A DNA stretch of 64,000 nucleotides. Origin: Micromonospora sp. NBC_01740 (GTDB taxonomy: Bacteria; Actinomycetota; Actinomycetes; Mycobacteriales; Micromonosporaceae). Position numbers and translations under genes: made by a program. The notes beneath the pieces were generated by a model, which ran no database searches, was not told the DNA's origin, and worked only from the letters and a program-made list of their open reading frames with translations. The stretch spans positions 6,138,001 through 6,202,000 of the forward strand of contig NZ_CP109150.1 in assembly GCF_035920365.1 (NCBI RefSeq). The letters run 5' to 3'. Of this stretch, positions 16,136 to 24,557 are shown piece after piece (the first letter of the stretch is position 1; every line of letters starts with the position of its first letter).

Positions 16136-17212
16136 ATGACGGCAGCGGGTCATGCCCGGACCGGTCCGGCCCCGAGCGGCACCACCCGACACCCCGGGCT
16201 CCCGGCGGGGGTCGACGCCTGGCTCGGCCGCGCCGTGCCCGAGCTGCGGGGGAACCTGCGACACGAGCTCATCGCCGGGGGACGCTCCAACCTCACCTAC
16301 CGGACCACCGACGCGGCCGGCCACGTCGTCGTGCTGCGACGTCCACCGCTCGGGGACCACCCCGCCACCGCGCACGACGTGCTGCGCGAGGCGCGGATCC
16401 TGCGTGGGCTGCACGGCCACCTCCCGGCGCCGCGAGTGCTCGCCGTCGAGGAGACGGGCGAGGTGGCCGGCGCCCCTCTCGTCGTGCTCGAGCACCTCGA
16501 CGGCACGATCCTGCGCAGCCCCGCCGACGTTGAGCGGCTCACCACCGAGGCCGACCGCGCGCTCATCGGCCCCACGATCGTCGACGCCCTCGTGGCCCTG
16601 CACGGGCTCGGGCCGGAGCTCATCGGGCTCGGGGGTCTGGCCCACCGCCGCGACTACATCACCCGCCAGCTCGGGCGCTGGCACGACAACTGGCACCGGA
16701 CCAGGATCCGTGACCTGCCCGATCTGCAGACCGCGCACGAGCATCTCGTGGCCGCGGCTCCCGAGCAGTCCCGCTCGGGGATCGTGCACGGGGACTTCCG
16801 CCTCGACAACTGCATGCTCGACTCCCGGTGGCGGGTGCAGGGCGTGCTCGACTGGGAGCTGACCACGGTCGGCGACCCCCTGGCCGACGTCGGCCAACTG
16901 CTCGTCTACTGGGCGCAGGCCGACGACGAGGCCCGTGCGCTGCACGATCCGGCCACGGTCCTGCCCGGCTTCTCGACCCGGGACGAACTGCTCGCCAGGT
17001 ACTGCCTCGCCACCGGCACCGACACGGCCCGGATCGACTACTTCGTCGCGTACAACTGGTGGAAGACCGCGTGCATCGTCGAGGGCGTGCACACCAGGGT
17101 CGCGCAGGGCGCGATGAGCGGTGGCGACCGCACCGCGGCCTCGTTCGCCGAGCAGTCGGCCGCCGTCGCGGGCCGGGCCGCGACCCTCGCGGCGGCGCTG
17201 CGCCGGCACTGA
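16136..17212 (+). CDS. Aminoglycoside-phosphotransferase-fold kinase of the ACAD10/ACAD11 type
   Basis: 358 aa. The kinase fold is clear: GGRSNLTYR near residue 49, a Lys-region strand VVVLRRPPLG, the catalytic loop IVHGDFRLDNCML (HxD...N) and the metal-binding GVLDWELTTVGDPLADVG. These closely match the N-terminal half of ACAD10/ACAD11, which phosphorylates 4-hydroxyacyl-CoA. The partner dehydrogenase half is a separate gene at 3980-5263. It starts 11 bases after the regulator stop, with GAGGAGG upstream of ATG 16136, so it is under KstR2-like control. Antibiotic resistance is unlikely given the context. Confidence 0.88.
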   Translation: MTAAGHARTGPAPSGTTRHPGLPAGVDAWLGRAVPELRGNLRHELIAGGRSNLTYRTTDAAGHVVVLRRPPLGDHPATAHDVLREARILRGLHGHLPAPRVLAVEETGEVAGAPLVVLEHLDGTILRSPADVERLTTEADRALIGPTIVDALVALHGLGPELIGLGGLAHRRDYITRQLGRWHDNWHRTRIRDLPDLQTAHEHLVAAAPEQSRSGIVHGDFRLDNCMLDSRWRVQGVLDWELTTVGDPLADVGQLLVYWAQADDEARALHDPATVLPGFSTRDELLARYCLATGTDTARIDYFVAYNWWKTACIVEGVHTRVAQGAMSGGDRTAASFAEQSAAVAGRAATLAAALRRH

Positions 17213-17530
17213 CCCCGGCCCGGCCGCAGACCCACGCACCCCGACACCTCCGACCCGGCACAGGAACCCCGGTCGCGTTCGCACCGGGCCCCTACCGAGG
17301 GTCAGCAGCAGGCTGACCGCCGAGTCGCCGCCAGCACACAGAAATCATCGACTATCCACAGTGACATTTGCCAAGCCCCGGTGGTGTGCGGAACTGCCGA
17401 TGTGCGTGCGGGAGGCTTGAGGGGTCGCAACGGCGATGAGTTTCGTTATGGTGTCCAGTCTGTACTCCCATGCAACCGATCTCCCGACTCTCGGGGAGAG
17501 CGTCATGACCGCTACGTACAGGAGGCAAGC
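17213..17530. other. Gene-free stretch of 318 bases
   Basis: No ORF with recognisable protein character, operator or strong hairpin was found. The right half is less GC-rich than the flanking genes, and probably holds the promoter of the peptidase E gene. It marks the boundary between the catabolic genes and the small island that follows. Confidence 0.5.
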
Positions 17531-18184
17531 GTGAAACTCCTTCTCACGTCCGCGGGCGTCATGAACCCGAGCATCCGCGATGCGCTGGTCGACCTGCTGG
17601 GCAAGCCGATCGCCGACTCCAGCGCCCTCTGCATCCCTACGGCGGTCCACCCCATGGGCGGGCCAGCCTCGGCCTGGCGCTTCATCACCGGGCAGACGCC
17701 GCTACCCATGTGCGACCTGGGCTGGAAGTCGCTGGGCGTCCTCGAGCTGACAGCGCTGCCCAGCATCGGCGAGGAGCGGTGGGTCCCCTGGGTCCGGGAG
17801 GCTGACGTCATGCTCGTGGCCGGCGGCGATGCGACGTACCTGTGCCACTGGATGCGGCAGTCCGGGCTGGCGGATCTCCTGCCGTCGCTGCGGGACACCG
17901 TCTGGGTGGGGTTGAGTGCTGGGAGCATGGTGCTGACCCCCCGGATCGGTGCGGACTTCGTCGAGTGGCAGTCCGCGCCCGACGACCGCACACTGGGGGT
18001 CGTCGACTTCTCGATCTTCCCGCACCTGGGTCTCGAGCCGGACAACACCATGGCTGGTGCCGAGAGGTGGGCGGCCGAGATCGCCGGTCCGGCGTACGCA
18101 ATCGACGACCAGACGGCCATCAAGGTGACCGACGGCACCGTCGAGGTCGTTTCCGAGGGGCACTGGAGGCTGTTCCCCTCGTAG
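17531..18184 (+). CDS. Peptidase E-like (family S51) protein
   Basis: 217 aa. It begins VKLLLTSAGVMNPSIRDALV and has the class I amidotransferase-like fold with ADVMLVAGGDATYLCHWM and the nucleophile elbow VGLSAGSMVLTP (Ser about residue 128). The late DFSIFPHLG segment supplies the conserved His. Peptidase E cleaves Asp-Xaa dipeptides in the cytosol; some relatives are cyanophycinases. The GTG at 17531 is chosen because GGAGG lies five bases upstream, while the longer frame has no such site. It uses a more mixed third-codon base than its neighbours and has no KstR2-type site upstream. Confidence 0.85.
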   Translation: MKLLLTSAGVMNPSIRDALVDLLGKPIADSSALCIPTAVHPMGGPASAWRFITGQTPLPMCDLGWKSLGVLELTALPSIGEERWVPWVREADVMLVAGGDATYLCHWMRQSGLADLLPSLRDTVWVGLSAGSMVLTPRIGADFVEWQSAPDDRTLGVVDFSIFPHLGLEPDNTMAGAERWAAEIAGPAYAIDDQTAIKVTDGTVEVVSEGHWRLFPS

Positions 18185-18311
18185 CCGCGAACAGCGCTGG
18201 GGTCGCCGAGGCGCGAAGGGCGCATGACCACCGTCCCGGGGTGAACTGCACCTGCTCACTCTCTGGCAGCTGTCGCCGTAAGTTCCGAAGTGTGGCCGGA
18301 CACTACGTGGT

Positions 18312-18878
18312 GTGAGAGAAGAGCACGCAGCCGAGCGGCATGAACAACGGTTCGTGGAGCTGTGGACTGAACACGGACCTCGGGTGATGGCGTACGCGTT
18401 GCGACACCTTGACTCCGATTCCGCACAGGATGTGGTGTCGGAGACGTTCCTGGTGGCCTGGCGGAAGCTCGCCAGTGTTCCGGACGACCCCTTGCCCTGG
18501 CTGCTCGTGGTCGCCCGCAACACCATCTCCAACCTGCGTCGATCGGGACATCGGCAGGCACGAGTGGCCGTCGAGTTGGAACGGTTCCGGCAGGTCGCGG
18601 AGCCGGCGGCTGCCGCCGATGTTCTCGCCACGGAGCGCGCTACCGTGCTGACCCAACTGGCGACGCTGACCCCGAAGGAGCGGGAGGCGCTGCTGCTGAT
18701 CGCTTGGGACGGCTTGACCCCGGAGCAGGCGGCGCGGGTGGCGGGCTGCTCACTACCGGCCTTCCATGTACGGGTGTTCAGGGCGCGGCGGCGACTACGC
18801 GCCAGCGGCGAGCCGGACGCGCCGCCTCACGTCGACGCTGCCCAACGTCCACTGCCATCTGCAGGAGGCACCGCATGA
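18312..18878 (+). CDS. ECF-family RNA polymerase sigma factor
   Basis: 188 aa. Region 2 is seen in FVELWTEHGPRVMAYALRHL and the DVVSETFLVAWRKL helix; region 4 in LATLTPKEREALLLIAWDGL and EQAARVAGCSLPAFHVRVFR. There is no long C-terminal domain. The stop overlaps the start of a predicted membrane protein (ATGA), the usual arrangement for an ECF sigma factor and its regulator. The GTG at 18312 has no strong ribosome site, so the exact start is uncertain. Confidence 0.88.
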   Translation: MREEHAAERHEQRFVELWTEHGPRVMAYALRHLDSDSAQDVVSETFLVAWRKLASVPDDPLPWLLVVARNTISNLRRSGHRQARVAVELERFRQVAEPAAAADVLATERATVLTQLATLTPKEREALLLIAWDGLTPEQAARVAGCSLPAFHVRVFRARRRLRASGEPDAPPHVDAAQRPLPSAGGTA

Positions 18879-19642
18879 CCAAGGATCGCGACATGATGAT
18901 CGTTGTCGAGAAGCTCAGGCCGGTTACCGCAGTCGATGACCGCTGGCCTGCCTCGACTCGGGAAGCAGCGCTGGCACACCTGTTGGTCAACATCGTCGGC
19001 GACCTCCCGGAGGCCCCTCCACGGTCGCACAGACGGCGGGTCGTGTTTACCGCCGCATTGGCTGCCGGGCTTGTCGCTTCGGGTGCGAGCATCGCCGTCG
19101 CCGGAGGGCTGCTGCCCGAGTCATTCACTAAGCCGTTGTCGTTCTGGGCGACCGAAACCGGGGGCGCGGTGGACGTCCAGACAGCACGACGAGTGGCCCA
19201 GGCACCGGGCCCGGACGGCACCGTACTGTCCGTCTGGTCCGCCAAGGGCCAGGACGGCACCACCTGCATAGCCCCCCTGTTCGAGCCGCCCGGTGACCTC
19301 GACCGGCCGGCCCCGACAAGCTTCAAACTTGCCGGGGGACAGTGCACGGGCGCGGCGGACCGGGGCACGGAGCCGCTCAGCACCATGGGCGGATCCGAGG
19401 ACGGCAGAGGAATACACACGATGTGGGCTGCCGCCGGGGATGCGGTACGGGCGGAACTGCGACTGCCCGACGGGTCCGTGCGGTCAGCCGTACGCGCCGA
19501 AGACGTGTTCTTTTTCTGGTACCTCGCCAACGAGAGCGTCGACCCGCCGGTCTTGGTCGGGTACGACGCCGCCGGAAAGGTGGTGGCGGAACGGTCGCCA
19601 CCCAACCTGAGAAAGCGGGTGCACCCCGGGACCGGCGGTTGA
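18875..19642 (+). CDS. Putative single-pass membrane partner of the ECF sigma factor
   Basis: 255 aa. A short cytosolic part (about 50 residues) is followed by one hydrophobic segment, VVFTAALAAGLVASGASIAV (about residues 55-74), and an extracellular domain with two cysteines. This matches the layout of actinobacterial sigma-associated membrane proteins of the CU044_5270 kind rather than a zinc-binding ZAS anti-sigma factor; no HxxxCxxC motif is present. GGAGG precedes the ATG at 18875, which overlaps the sigma factor stop. A role in controlling or reporting to that sigma factor is inferred from position. Confidence 0.65.
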   Translation: MTKDRDMMIVVEKLRPVTAVDDRWPASTREAALAHLLVNIVGDLPEAPPRSHRRRVVFTAALAAGLVASGASIAVAGGLLPESFTKPLSFWATETGGAVDVQTARRVAQAPGPDGTVLSVWSAKGQDGTTCIAPLFEPPGDLDRPAPTSFKLAGGQCTGAADRGTEPLSTMGGSEDGRGIHTMWAAAGDAVRAELRLPDGSVRSAVRAEDVFFFWYLANESVDPPVLVGYDAAGKVVAERSPPNLRKRVHPGTGG

Positions 19643-20320
19643 TCTTCAACGGCGTACACCGACCCCGACTTCCCGGTAACGCCATCGCGTCCGGATCGGC
19701 CCCGCAGTATTCATGGCCGTCGCGGCAATGAACGTGTGCCGCCAGCGCGTCACCCAACACCGTCAACGCCTATGGTCTCGGCGACCGAAGCCCTGTCATG
19801 CCGCGAGCCGGGCGCCAGCGGGTGCCAGCTCACGTCCACGGATCTACTCATCGTGAGTAGCGGACGTGGGTCGTCGGGTCGGCCGCCCTCGTAGCGTCCC
19901 GAATGCTTCGCGCCCCACCTCTGCACGTCTGGTACCCGACCTGCACGGAACCCGTACGCCGACACCGGGTCAGGCGCGCTGTCGAGCTGCCCCCACGGAC
20001 GGGCAGGGGTTTGGCGCCGGTTGATCGCATGCGTGGGGCAGCTCGACACCGTCGTTCCGGCCCCACGGACGCTGGTCCCGTCACCCGCAGCGGACCGACG
20101 ACCTGGGCATCCTGCCGCCTGACCCGGCAGCCGCATTCTGCTCGGCGGGCAACTGCCGGCGAGGCGGTCCTTCCCGTATCTGGGGCAAGGCCGGCAGCAG
20201 GCGGTCAGAGAGTGGGCTCGCGCCGGTCCGGGTTGACATCGACCGGACCGCAAATGGCCTGCCGGTCAAACGATCGACCGGGCACTGGTCAGGGCCCCTG
20301 TGGCCGATGGGCGCGGCGCC
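19643..20320. other. Gene-free stretch of 678 bases with inverted repeats
   Basis: No convincing gene. Two hairpins stand out: CTACTCA-TCG-TGAGTAG (19844-19860), and a 13-base pair of arms GTCGAGCTGCCCC (19981-19993) and GGGGCAGCTCGAC (20034-20046). The sequence CCCCACGGACG occurs twice (about 19991 and 20061). Frames through the region give only low-complexity Arg/Ala/Pro-rich translations. It could be decayed mobile DNA or a regulatory spacer; nothing decides between these. Confidence 0.45.
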
Positions 20321-21541
20321 CTAGGAGAGCCGTTCGACGACCATCGCCATGCCCTGGCCGCCGGCCGTGCACATCGTCTCGAGACCGAACTGGCCGTCGC
20401 GGGCCCGCAACCCGTTGATGAGGGTCGTCGTCATCCGCGCTCCGGTCTGGCCGAACGGGTGGCCCAGGGCGATCGCGCCGCCGTGGACGTTGACCCGCTC
20501 GGGAGCGACCTTGAGGTCCCAGATGGAGGGGACGACCTGCGCGGCGAACGCCTCGTTGAGCTCGACGAGATCGATGTCGGCCATCGAGAGCCCGGCCAGC
20601 GCGAGGGCCCGCTTCGAGGCCTCGACCGGGCCGAGACCCATGATCTCCGGCGAGATCGCCGAGACGCCCGTGGACAGGATCCGGGCCAGCGGCGTGATGC
20701 CGAGCTCGGCGGCCCTGCGGGCGGACATGACGACGAGGGCGGCCGCGCCGTCGTTGAGCGCGCAGCAGTTGCCCGCGGTCACCGTACCGTCGGGCCGGAA
20801 GACCGGCTTGAGGCCGGAGAGCGACTCGACGGTCACCCCGGCGCGGGGCCCGTCGTCGGTGGCCACGACGGTGCCGTCGGCGAGGGTCACGGGCGTGATG
20901 TCGGTGGCGAAGAAGCCCGACTCGATCGCGGCCCGGGCCCGCTGCTGGCTCGTGGCGGCCCACTCGTCCTGCTCAGCGCGGCTCACCCCGCGGTGGCTCG
21001 CGACGTTCTCGGCGGTCTCGCCCATCGCGATGTAGACGTCGGGCAGCTCGCCCGCGTCGCGCGGGTCGGTCCACGGGCCGGCGCCACCCTGGGCGCGGGC
21101 GGCGGTGCGCTCCCCCGCCGCGGCGAAGATCGGGTTCTTCGTGTCCGGCATGCCGTCGGACTTGCCGGCGGCGAAGTGCGAGACCACCTCGACCCCGGCG
21201 GAGACGAGCACGTCCGCCTCACCGGCGCGGATGGCGTGCAGCGCCATCCGGGTCGTCTGCAGGCTCGAGGCGCAGTAGCGCTGCACCGTCGTCCCGGGGA
21301 CCCGGTCGAGCCCGAGCTCGACGGCGACGACGCGCCCGAGGCCCCAGCCCTGCTCGCCGGCCGGCTGCGCGCAGCCGAGCATGAGGTCGTCGATCCGGGT
21401 CGGGTCGAGCGACGGCACCTGGGCCAGGGCCGCCTGGACCATCTGGGTCGCCAGGTCGTCGGCCCGCATCGAGGCCAACGACCCCTTGAAGGCCCGGCCG
21501 ATCGGCGAGCGCGCCGCGGCGACGATGACTACGTCCTGCAT
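20321..21541 (-). CDS. Acetyl-CoA acetyltransferase (thiolase)
   Basis: 406 aa thiolase. The active-site cysteine is in VQRYCASSLQTT near residue 90, followed by the second-half motifs ELNEAFAAQVVP, GGAIALGHPFGQTGARM (His) and MCTAGGQGMAM (Cys). All catalytic residues of degradative thiolases are present. It differs from the FadA6-like thiolase on the other strand at 23403, so this window has two distinct thiolases. ATG at 21541 starts 71 bases after the fadD3 stop, so the two genes are probably one transcript under the operator at 23285. Confidence 0.9.
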   Translation of the reverse strand: MQDVVIVAAARSPIGRAFKGSLASMRADDLATQMVQAALAQVPSLDPTRIDDLMLGCAQPAGEQGWGLGRVVAVELGLDRVPGTTVQRYCASSLQTTRMALHAIRAGEADVLVSAGVEVVSHFAAGKSDGMPDTKNPIFAAAGERTAARAQGGAGPWTDPRDAGELPDVYIAMGETAENVASHRGVSRAEQDEWAATSQQRARAAIESGFFATDITPVTLADGTVVATDDGPRAGVTVESLSGLKPVFRPDGTVTAGNCCALNDGAAALVVMSARRAAELGITPLARILSTGVSAISPEIMGLGPVEASKRALALAGLSMADIDLVELNEAFAAQVVPSIWDLKVAPERVNVHGGAIALGHPFGQTGARMTTTLINGLRARDGQFGLETMCTAGGQGMAMVVERLS

Positions 21542-21612
21542 GGTGTCCTCCGATTTCGGGCTGGTGCCCGTGACGGCGGTGCCGTCGGTGTCAGGTCTGG
21601 TCGGGTTCGCGC

Positions 21613-23229
21613 TCACCCGGTGAGCTTGAACTTCTGGATCTTTCCGCTCGGGGTCCGTGGCAGGGCCGGAACGACGCTGAAGCTGCGGGGGCGCTTGAAG
21701 TTGGCCAGCCGGTCCCGGCACCACGCCTCGAGCTCGTCGACGAGCACCGACTCGTCGCCACTCCAGTCGGGAACGGTCTGCACGAAGGCGCTGCCGACCT
21801 CGCCCATCCGCGCGTCGGGCACCCCGACGACGGCGGCGTCGGAGACCGCGGGGTGCTCGCACAGCACGCGCTCGACCTCGGCGGGGTAGACGTTGAAGCC
21901 CCCGACCATGTAGACGTCCTTGATCCGGTCGGTGATGCGCAGGTAGCCGTCCTCGTCGACCCAGCCGACGTCGCCGGTGTGCAGCCAGCCGTCCTCGTCG
22001 ATGGCCTGTGCGGTGGCGACCGGGTCCTCGAAGTAGCCCAGCATGACGTTGTAGCCACGCACGAGGATCTCGCCGGACTCACCGGCCGGCAGCGCCTGCC
22101 CGTCGATGCCGGCGATCCGCAGCTCGGTGCCCGGGATCGCCCGTCCGCAACTGGTCGAGATCCGCTCGATGTCGGCGTCGGGCGGACACACGGTCGCGGT
22201 GCCGCACGTCTCGGTCAGGCCGTAGGCGGTGATGACGTCGCGGAAGCCGAGTTCCTCGCGCATCCGGCGCAGCAGCGGCACCGGCACGATCGTGGCCCCG
22301 GTGACGGCCAGGCGCACCGAGCTGACGTCGTAGGCGCCGAAGTCGGGGTGCTCGAGCAGGGAGGTGTAGACGGTGGGCGCGCCGGGGAAGACGGTGACGC
22401 GTTCCCGCTCGACGAGACGCAGCACGGTCGCGACGTCGAACACGGCGACCGGGATGATCGTGGCGCGCATGAGCAGGCAGGCCAGGATGCCGGCCCGGTA
22501 GCCGAAGCTGTGGAAGAACGGGTTGACCATGAGGTAGCGGTCGCCGCGCCGCAGCCCGACGAGCCGGGCCCACTGCAGGTCGACGCGCAGGTTCGAGGCG
22601 TGCGAGACCATCGCACCCTTGGGGTAGCCGGTGGTGCCCGAGGTGAACAGGATGTCGGCCATGCCCTCGGGGTCGAGGGCGGCGATCCGTCCGTCGACGA
22701 TGGCGGGGTCGACCTGGTCGGCCAGCGCGGTGAAGCCGGCCAGGGACCACACGCCGGCGCCGGCCTGCTCGCGGTCCGCGGCGGCGGACAGGTCGACGAC
22801 GGTACGCACCGAGGGCAGCAGCGGCACGGGGCACCCGATGGCCGGTGGTGGCCCGTCGCCGCGCAGCGCGGCCAGGTAGTCGGCACCCAGGAAGGTATCG
22901 TCGAGGATGACCATCGTGGCCCGGACCTTGGCGATGGCGTACCGCGCCTCCTCCCCGCGGAAGCGGGTGTTGACGGGGCAGAGCACGCCCCCGGCGGCCA
23001 GCACGCCGAGGGCGCTGACGACCCAGTCCGCGCTGTTCGGTGCCCAGACGACGACGCGGTCCCCCGGCTCGAGACCGTGCGCGACCGCGGCCCGGGCGAA
23101 CCGGGTGACGGCCGCGTCGAGCTCGGCGAAGGTCATCCGTACGTCACCGTCGACCAGGGCCTCGATTTCGGCGGCGTCCTGCGCGGCCTGCCGCAGCAGG
23201 GCGGGGATCGTGGTCAGCACGTCACTCAC
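21613..23229 (-). CDS. fadD3: HIP-CoA ligase, FadD3-like
   Basis: 538 aa acyl-CoA synthetase. The ATP loop DILFTSGTTGYPKGAM (about residues 192-207), INPFF-type loop VNPFFHSFGYRAGI, TAYGLTE, HTGDVGWVDEDGYL and the final lysine in RTPSGKIQKFKL are all present. It resembles FadD3 (Rv3561), which activates the propionate side chain of HIP, and the gene order with the divergent fadA6 supports this. The GTG at 23229 is preferred over ATG 23235, because GAGGAG is six bases before the GTG but touches the ATG. Confidence 0.88.
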   Translation of the reverse strand: MSDVLTTIPALLRQAAQDAAEIEALVDGDVRMTFAELDAAVTRFARAAVAHGLEPGDRVVVWAPNSADWVVSALGVLAAGGVLCPVNTRFRGEEARYAIAKVRATMVILDDTFLGADYLAALRGDGPPPAIGCPVPLLPSVRTVVDLSAAADREQAGAGVWSLAGFTALADQVDPAIVDGRIAALDPEGMADILFTSGTTGYPKGAMVSHASNLRVDLQWARLVGLRRGDRYLMVNPFFHSFGYRAGILACLLMRATIIPVAVFDVATVLRLVERERVTVFPGAPTVYTSLLEHPDFGAYDVSSVRLAVTGATIVPVPLLRRMREELGFRDVITAYGLTETCGTATVCPPDADIERISTSCGRAIPGTELRIAGIDGQALPAGESGEILVRGYNVMLGYFEDPVATAQAIDEDGWLHTGDVGWVDEDGYLRITDRIKDVYMVGGFNVYPAEVERVLCEHPAVSDAAVVGVPDARMGEVGSAFVQTVPDWSGDESVLVDELEAWCRDRLANFKRPRSFSVVPALPRTPSGKIQKFKLTG

Positions 23230-23284
23230 GCACATCTCCTCACGCGGAGCCGGTCACTTGTCTGGCGCGGACCACAGACTACCA

Positions 23285-23298
23285 ACCAAGCGCTTGCT
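23285..23298. promoter_or_regulatory. KstR2-type operator between fadD3 and fadA6
   Basis: ACCAAGCGCTTGCT matches AnCAAGnnCTTGnT at all fixed positions. The left arm is extended as ACCAACC. On the plus strand a TAGACT hexamer overlaps its right edge (23298-23303), the same layout as at 12650, so repression of fadA6 by promoter occlusion is likely. Confidence 0.9.
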
Positions 23299-23402
23299 AG
23301 ACTAGCTGCGGCGACGCCGGCCACGCCGTCAGCGAGCCACGCAGACTCAACCGATCCGACGTCCGGCACCGACCGGCGAGGAATCCGCAGGAAGGGACCC
23401 CG

Positions 23403-24557
23403 GTGGCAGAGGCATACATCGTGGACGCCGTCCGCACCCCCGTCACGCGACGCGGCGGCGCGCTCGCGGGCATCCACTCCGCTGACCTGGGCGCCGCCGC
23501 GCTCACCAGCCTCATGAGCTCCTCGGGGATCGACCCCGACGCCGTCGAGGACGTCGTGTTCGGCTGCGTCGACACCATCGGTTCGCAGGCCGGTGACATC
23601 GCCCGCACCGCCTGGCTCGCCGGCGGCCTCCCGCAGCACGTACCCGGGGTCACCGTCGACCGGCAGTGCGGCTCGAGCCAGCAGGCGGTGCACTTCGCGG
23701 CCCAGGCCGTCATGGCCGGGGTCAACGACGTCGTCGTGGCCGGAGGCGTGCAGAACATGAGCGCCATCCCCATCTCGGCCGCGATGCTCACCGGCCAGCA
23801 GTACGGCTTCGACGACCCCTTCTCCGGGTCCAAAGGCTGGCGCGAACGCTACGGCGACGAGGAGATCTCGCAGTTCCGCTCGGCCGAGATGATCGCCGAG
23901 AAGTGGGACATCAGCCGGGAGGACATGGAACGCTTCGCCCTGCGCAGCCACGAGCGGGCCCTGCGGGCCATCGCCGAGGGTCGCTTCACCCGCGAGATCC
24001 GCGCCGTCGGCGACGTCGACACCGACACCTGTCCACGCGCCGACACGAGCCTGGAGAAGATGGCCGGTCTCAATCCGCTCACCCCGGGCGGCCGGGTCAC
24101 CGCCGCCGCGGCGAGCCAGATCTGCGACGGCGCGGCTGCCCTGCTCGTCATGAGCGAGCGGGCCGTGGCCGAGCACGGGGTGACCCCGCGCGCCCGGATC
24201 CACCACCTGTCGGTACGCGCCGACGACCCGGTGTGGATGCTCACCGCCCCGATCCCGGCCACCGCCCACGCCCTCGGGCGCACCGGGCTGTCGATCGAGG
24301 ACATCGACCTGTTCGAGGTCAACGAGGCGTTCGCCTCGGTCGTGCTCGCCTGGATCAGGGAGACGGGGGCCGACCCGGAGCGGGTCAACGTCAACGGCGG
24401 CGCGATCGCCCTGGGCCACCCCCTCGGCGCCACCGGCGCCCGGCTCATGACCACCCTGCTGCACGAGCTCGAGCGCACCGGTGGCCGCTACGGCCTGCAG
24501 ACGATGTGTGAGGGCGGCGGCCAGGCCAACGTGACGATCATCGAGAGGCTCGGATGA
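23403..24557 (+). CDS. fadA6: Thiolase, FadA6-like
   Basis: 384 aa. The sequence closely recalls M. tuberculosis FadA6 (Rv3556c): AEAYIVDAVRTPV, GVTVDRQCGSSQQAVHFAAQ with the active-site Cys near residue 89, VQNMSAIPISAAMLTGQQYGF, YGDEEISQFRSAEMIAEKWD and GGRYGLQTMCEGGGQANVTI. FadA6 performs a thiolytic step releasing acetyl- or propionyl-CoA late in HIP catabolism. GTG start at 23403 lies in a leader with GGAAGGGAC. The stop overlaps the next gene's ATG by four bases. Confidence 0.92.
   Translation: MAEAYIVDAVRTPVTRRGGALAGIHSADLGAAALTSLMSSSGIDPDAVEDVVFGCVDTIGSQAGDIARTAWLAGGLPQHVPGVTVDRQCGSSQQAVHFAAQAVMAGVNDVVVAGGVQNMSAIPISAAMLTGQQYGFDDPFSGSKGWRERYGDEEISQFRSAEMIAEKWDISREDMERFALRSHERALRAIAEGRFTREIRAVGDVDTDTCPRADTSLEKMAGLNPLTPGGRVTAAAASQICDGAAALLVMSERAVAEHGVTPRARIHHLSVRADDPVWMLTAPIPATAHALGRTGLSIEDIDLFEVNEAFASVVLAWIRETGADPERVNVNGGAIALGHPLGATGARLMTTLLHELERTGGRYGLQTMCEGGGQANVTIIERLG

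Noticed and set aside
16136..17212. Aminoglycoside resistance kinase
   Set aside because: The fold is shared, but the detailed motifs and the regulator/ACAD10-11 context fit an acyl-CoA linked kinase instead.
19750..20253. Minus-strand frame of 167 codons in the gene-free stretch
   Set aside because: No ribosome site, no hydrophobic or conserved pattern, and composition typical of random high-GC translation.
20300..21889. Plus-strand open frame opposite the thiolase gene
   Set aside because: It is the antisense shadow of a thiolase with complete catalytic motifs.
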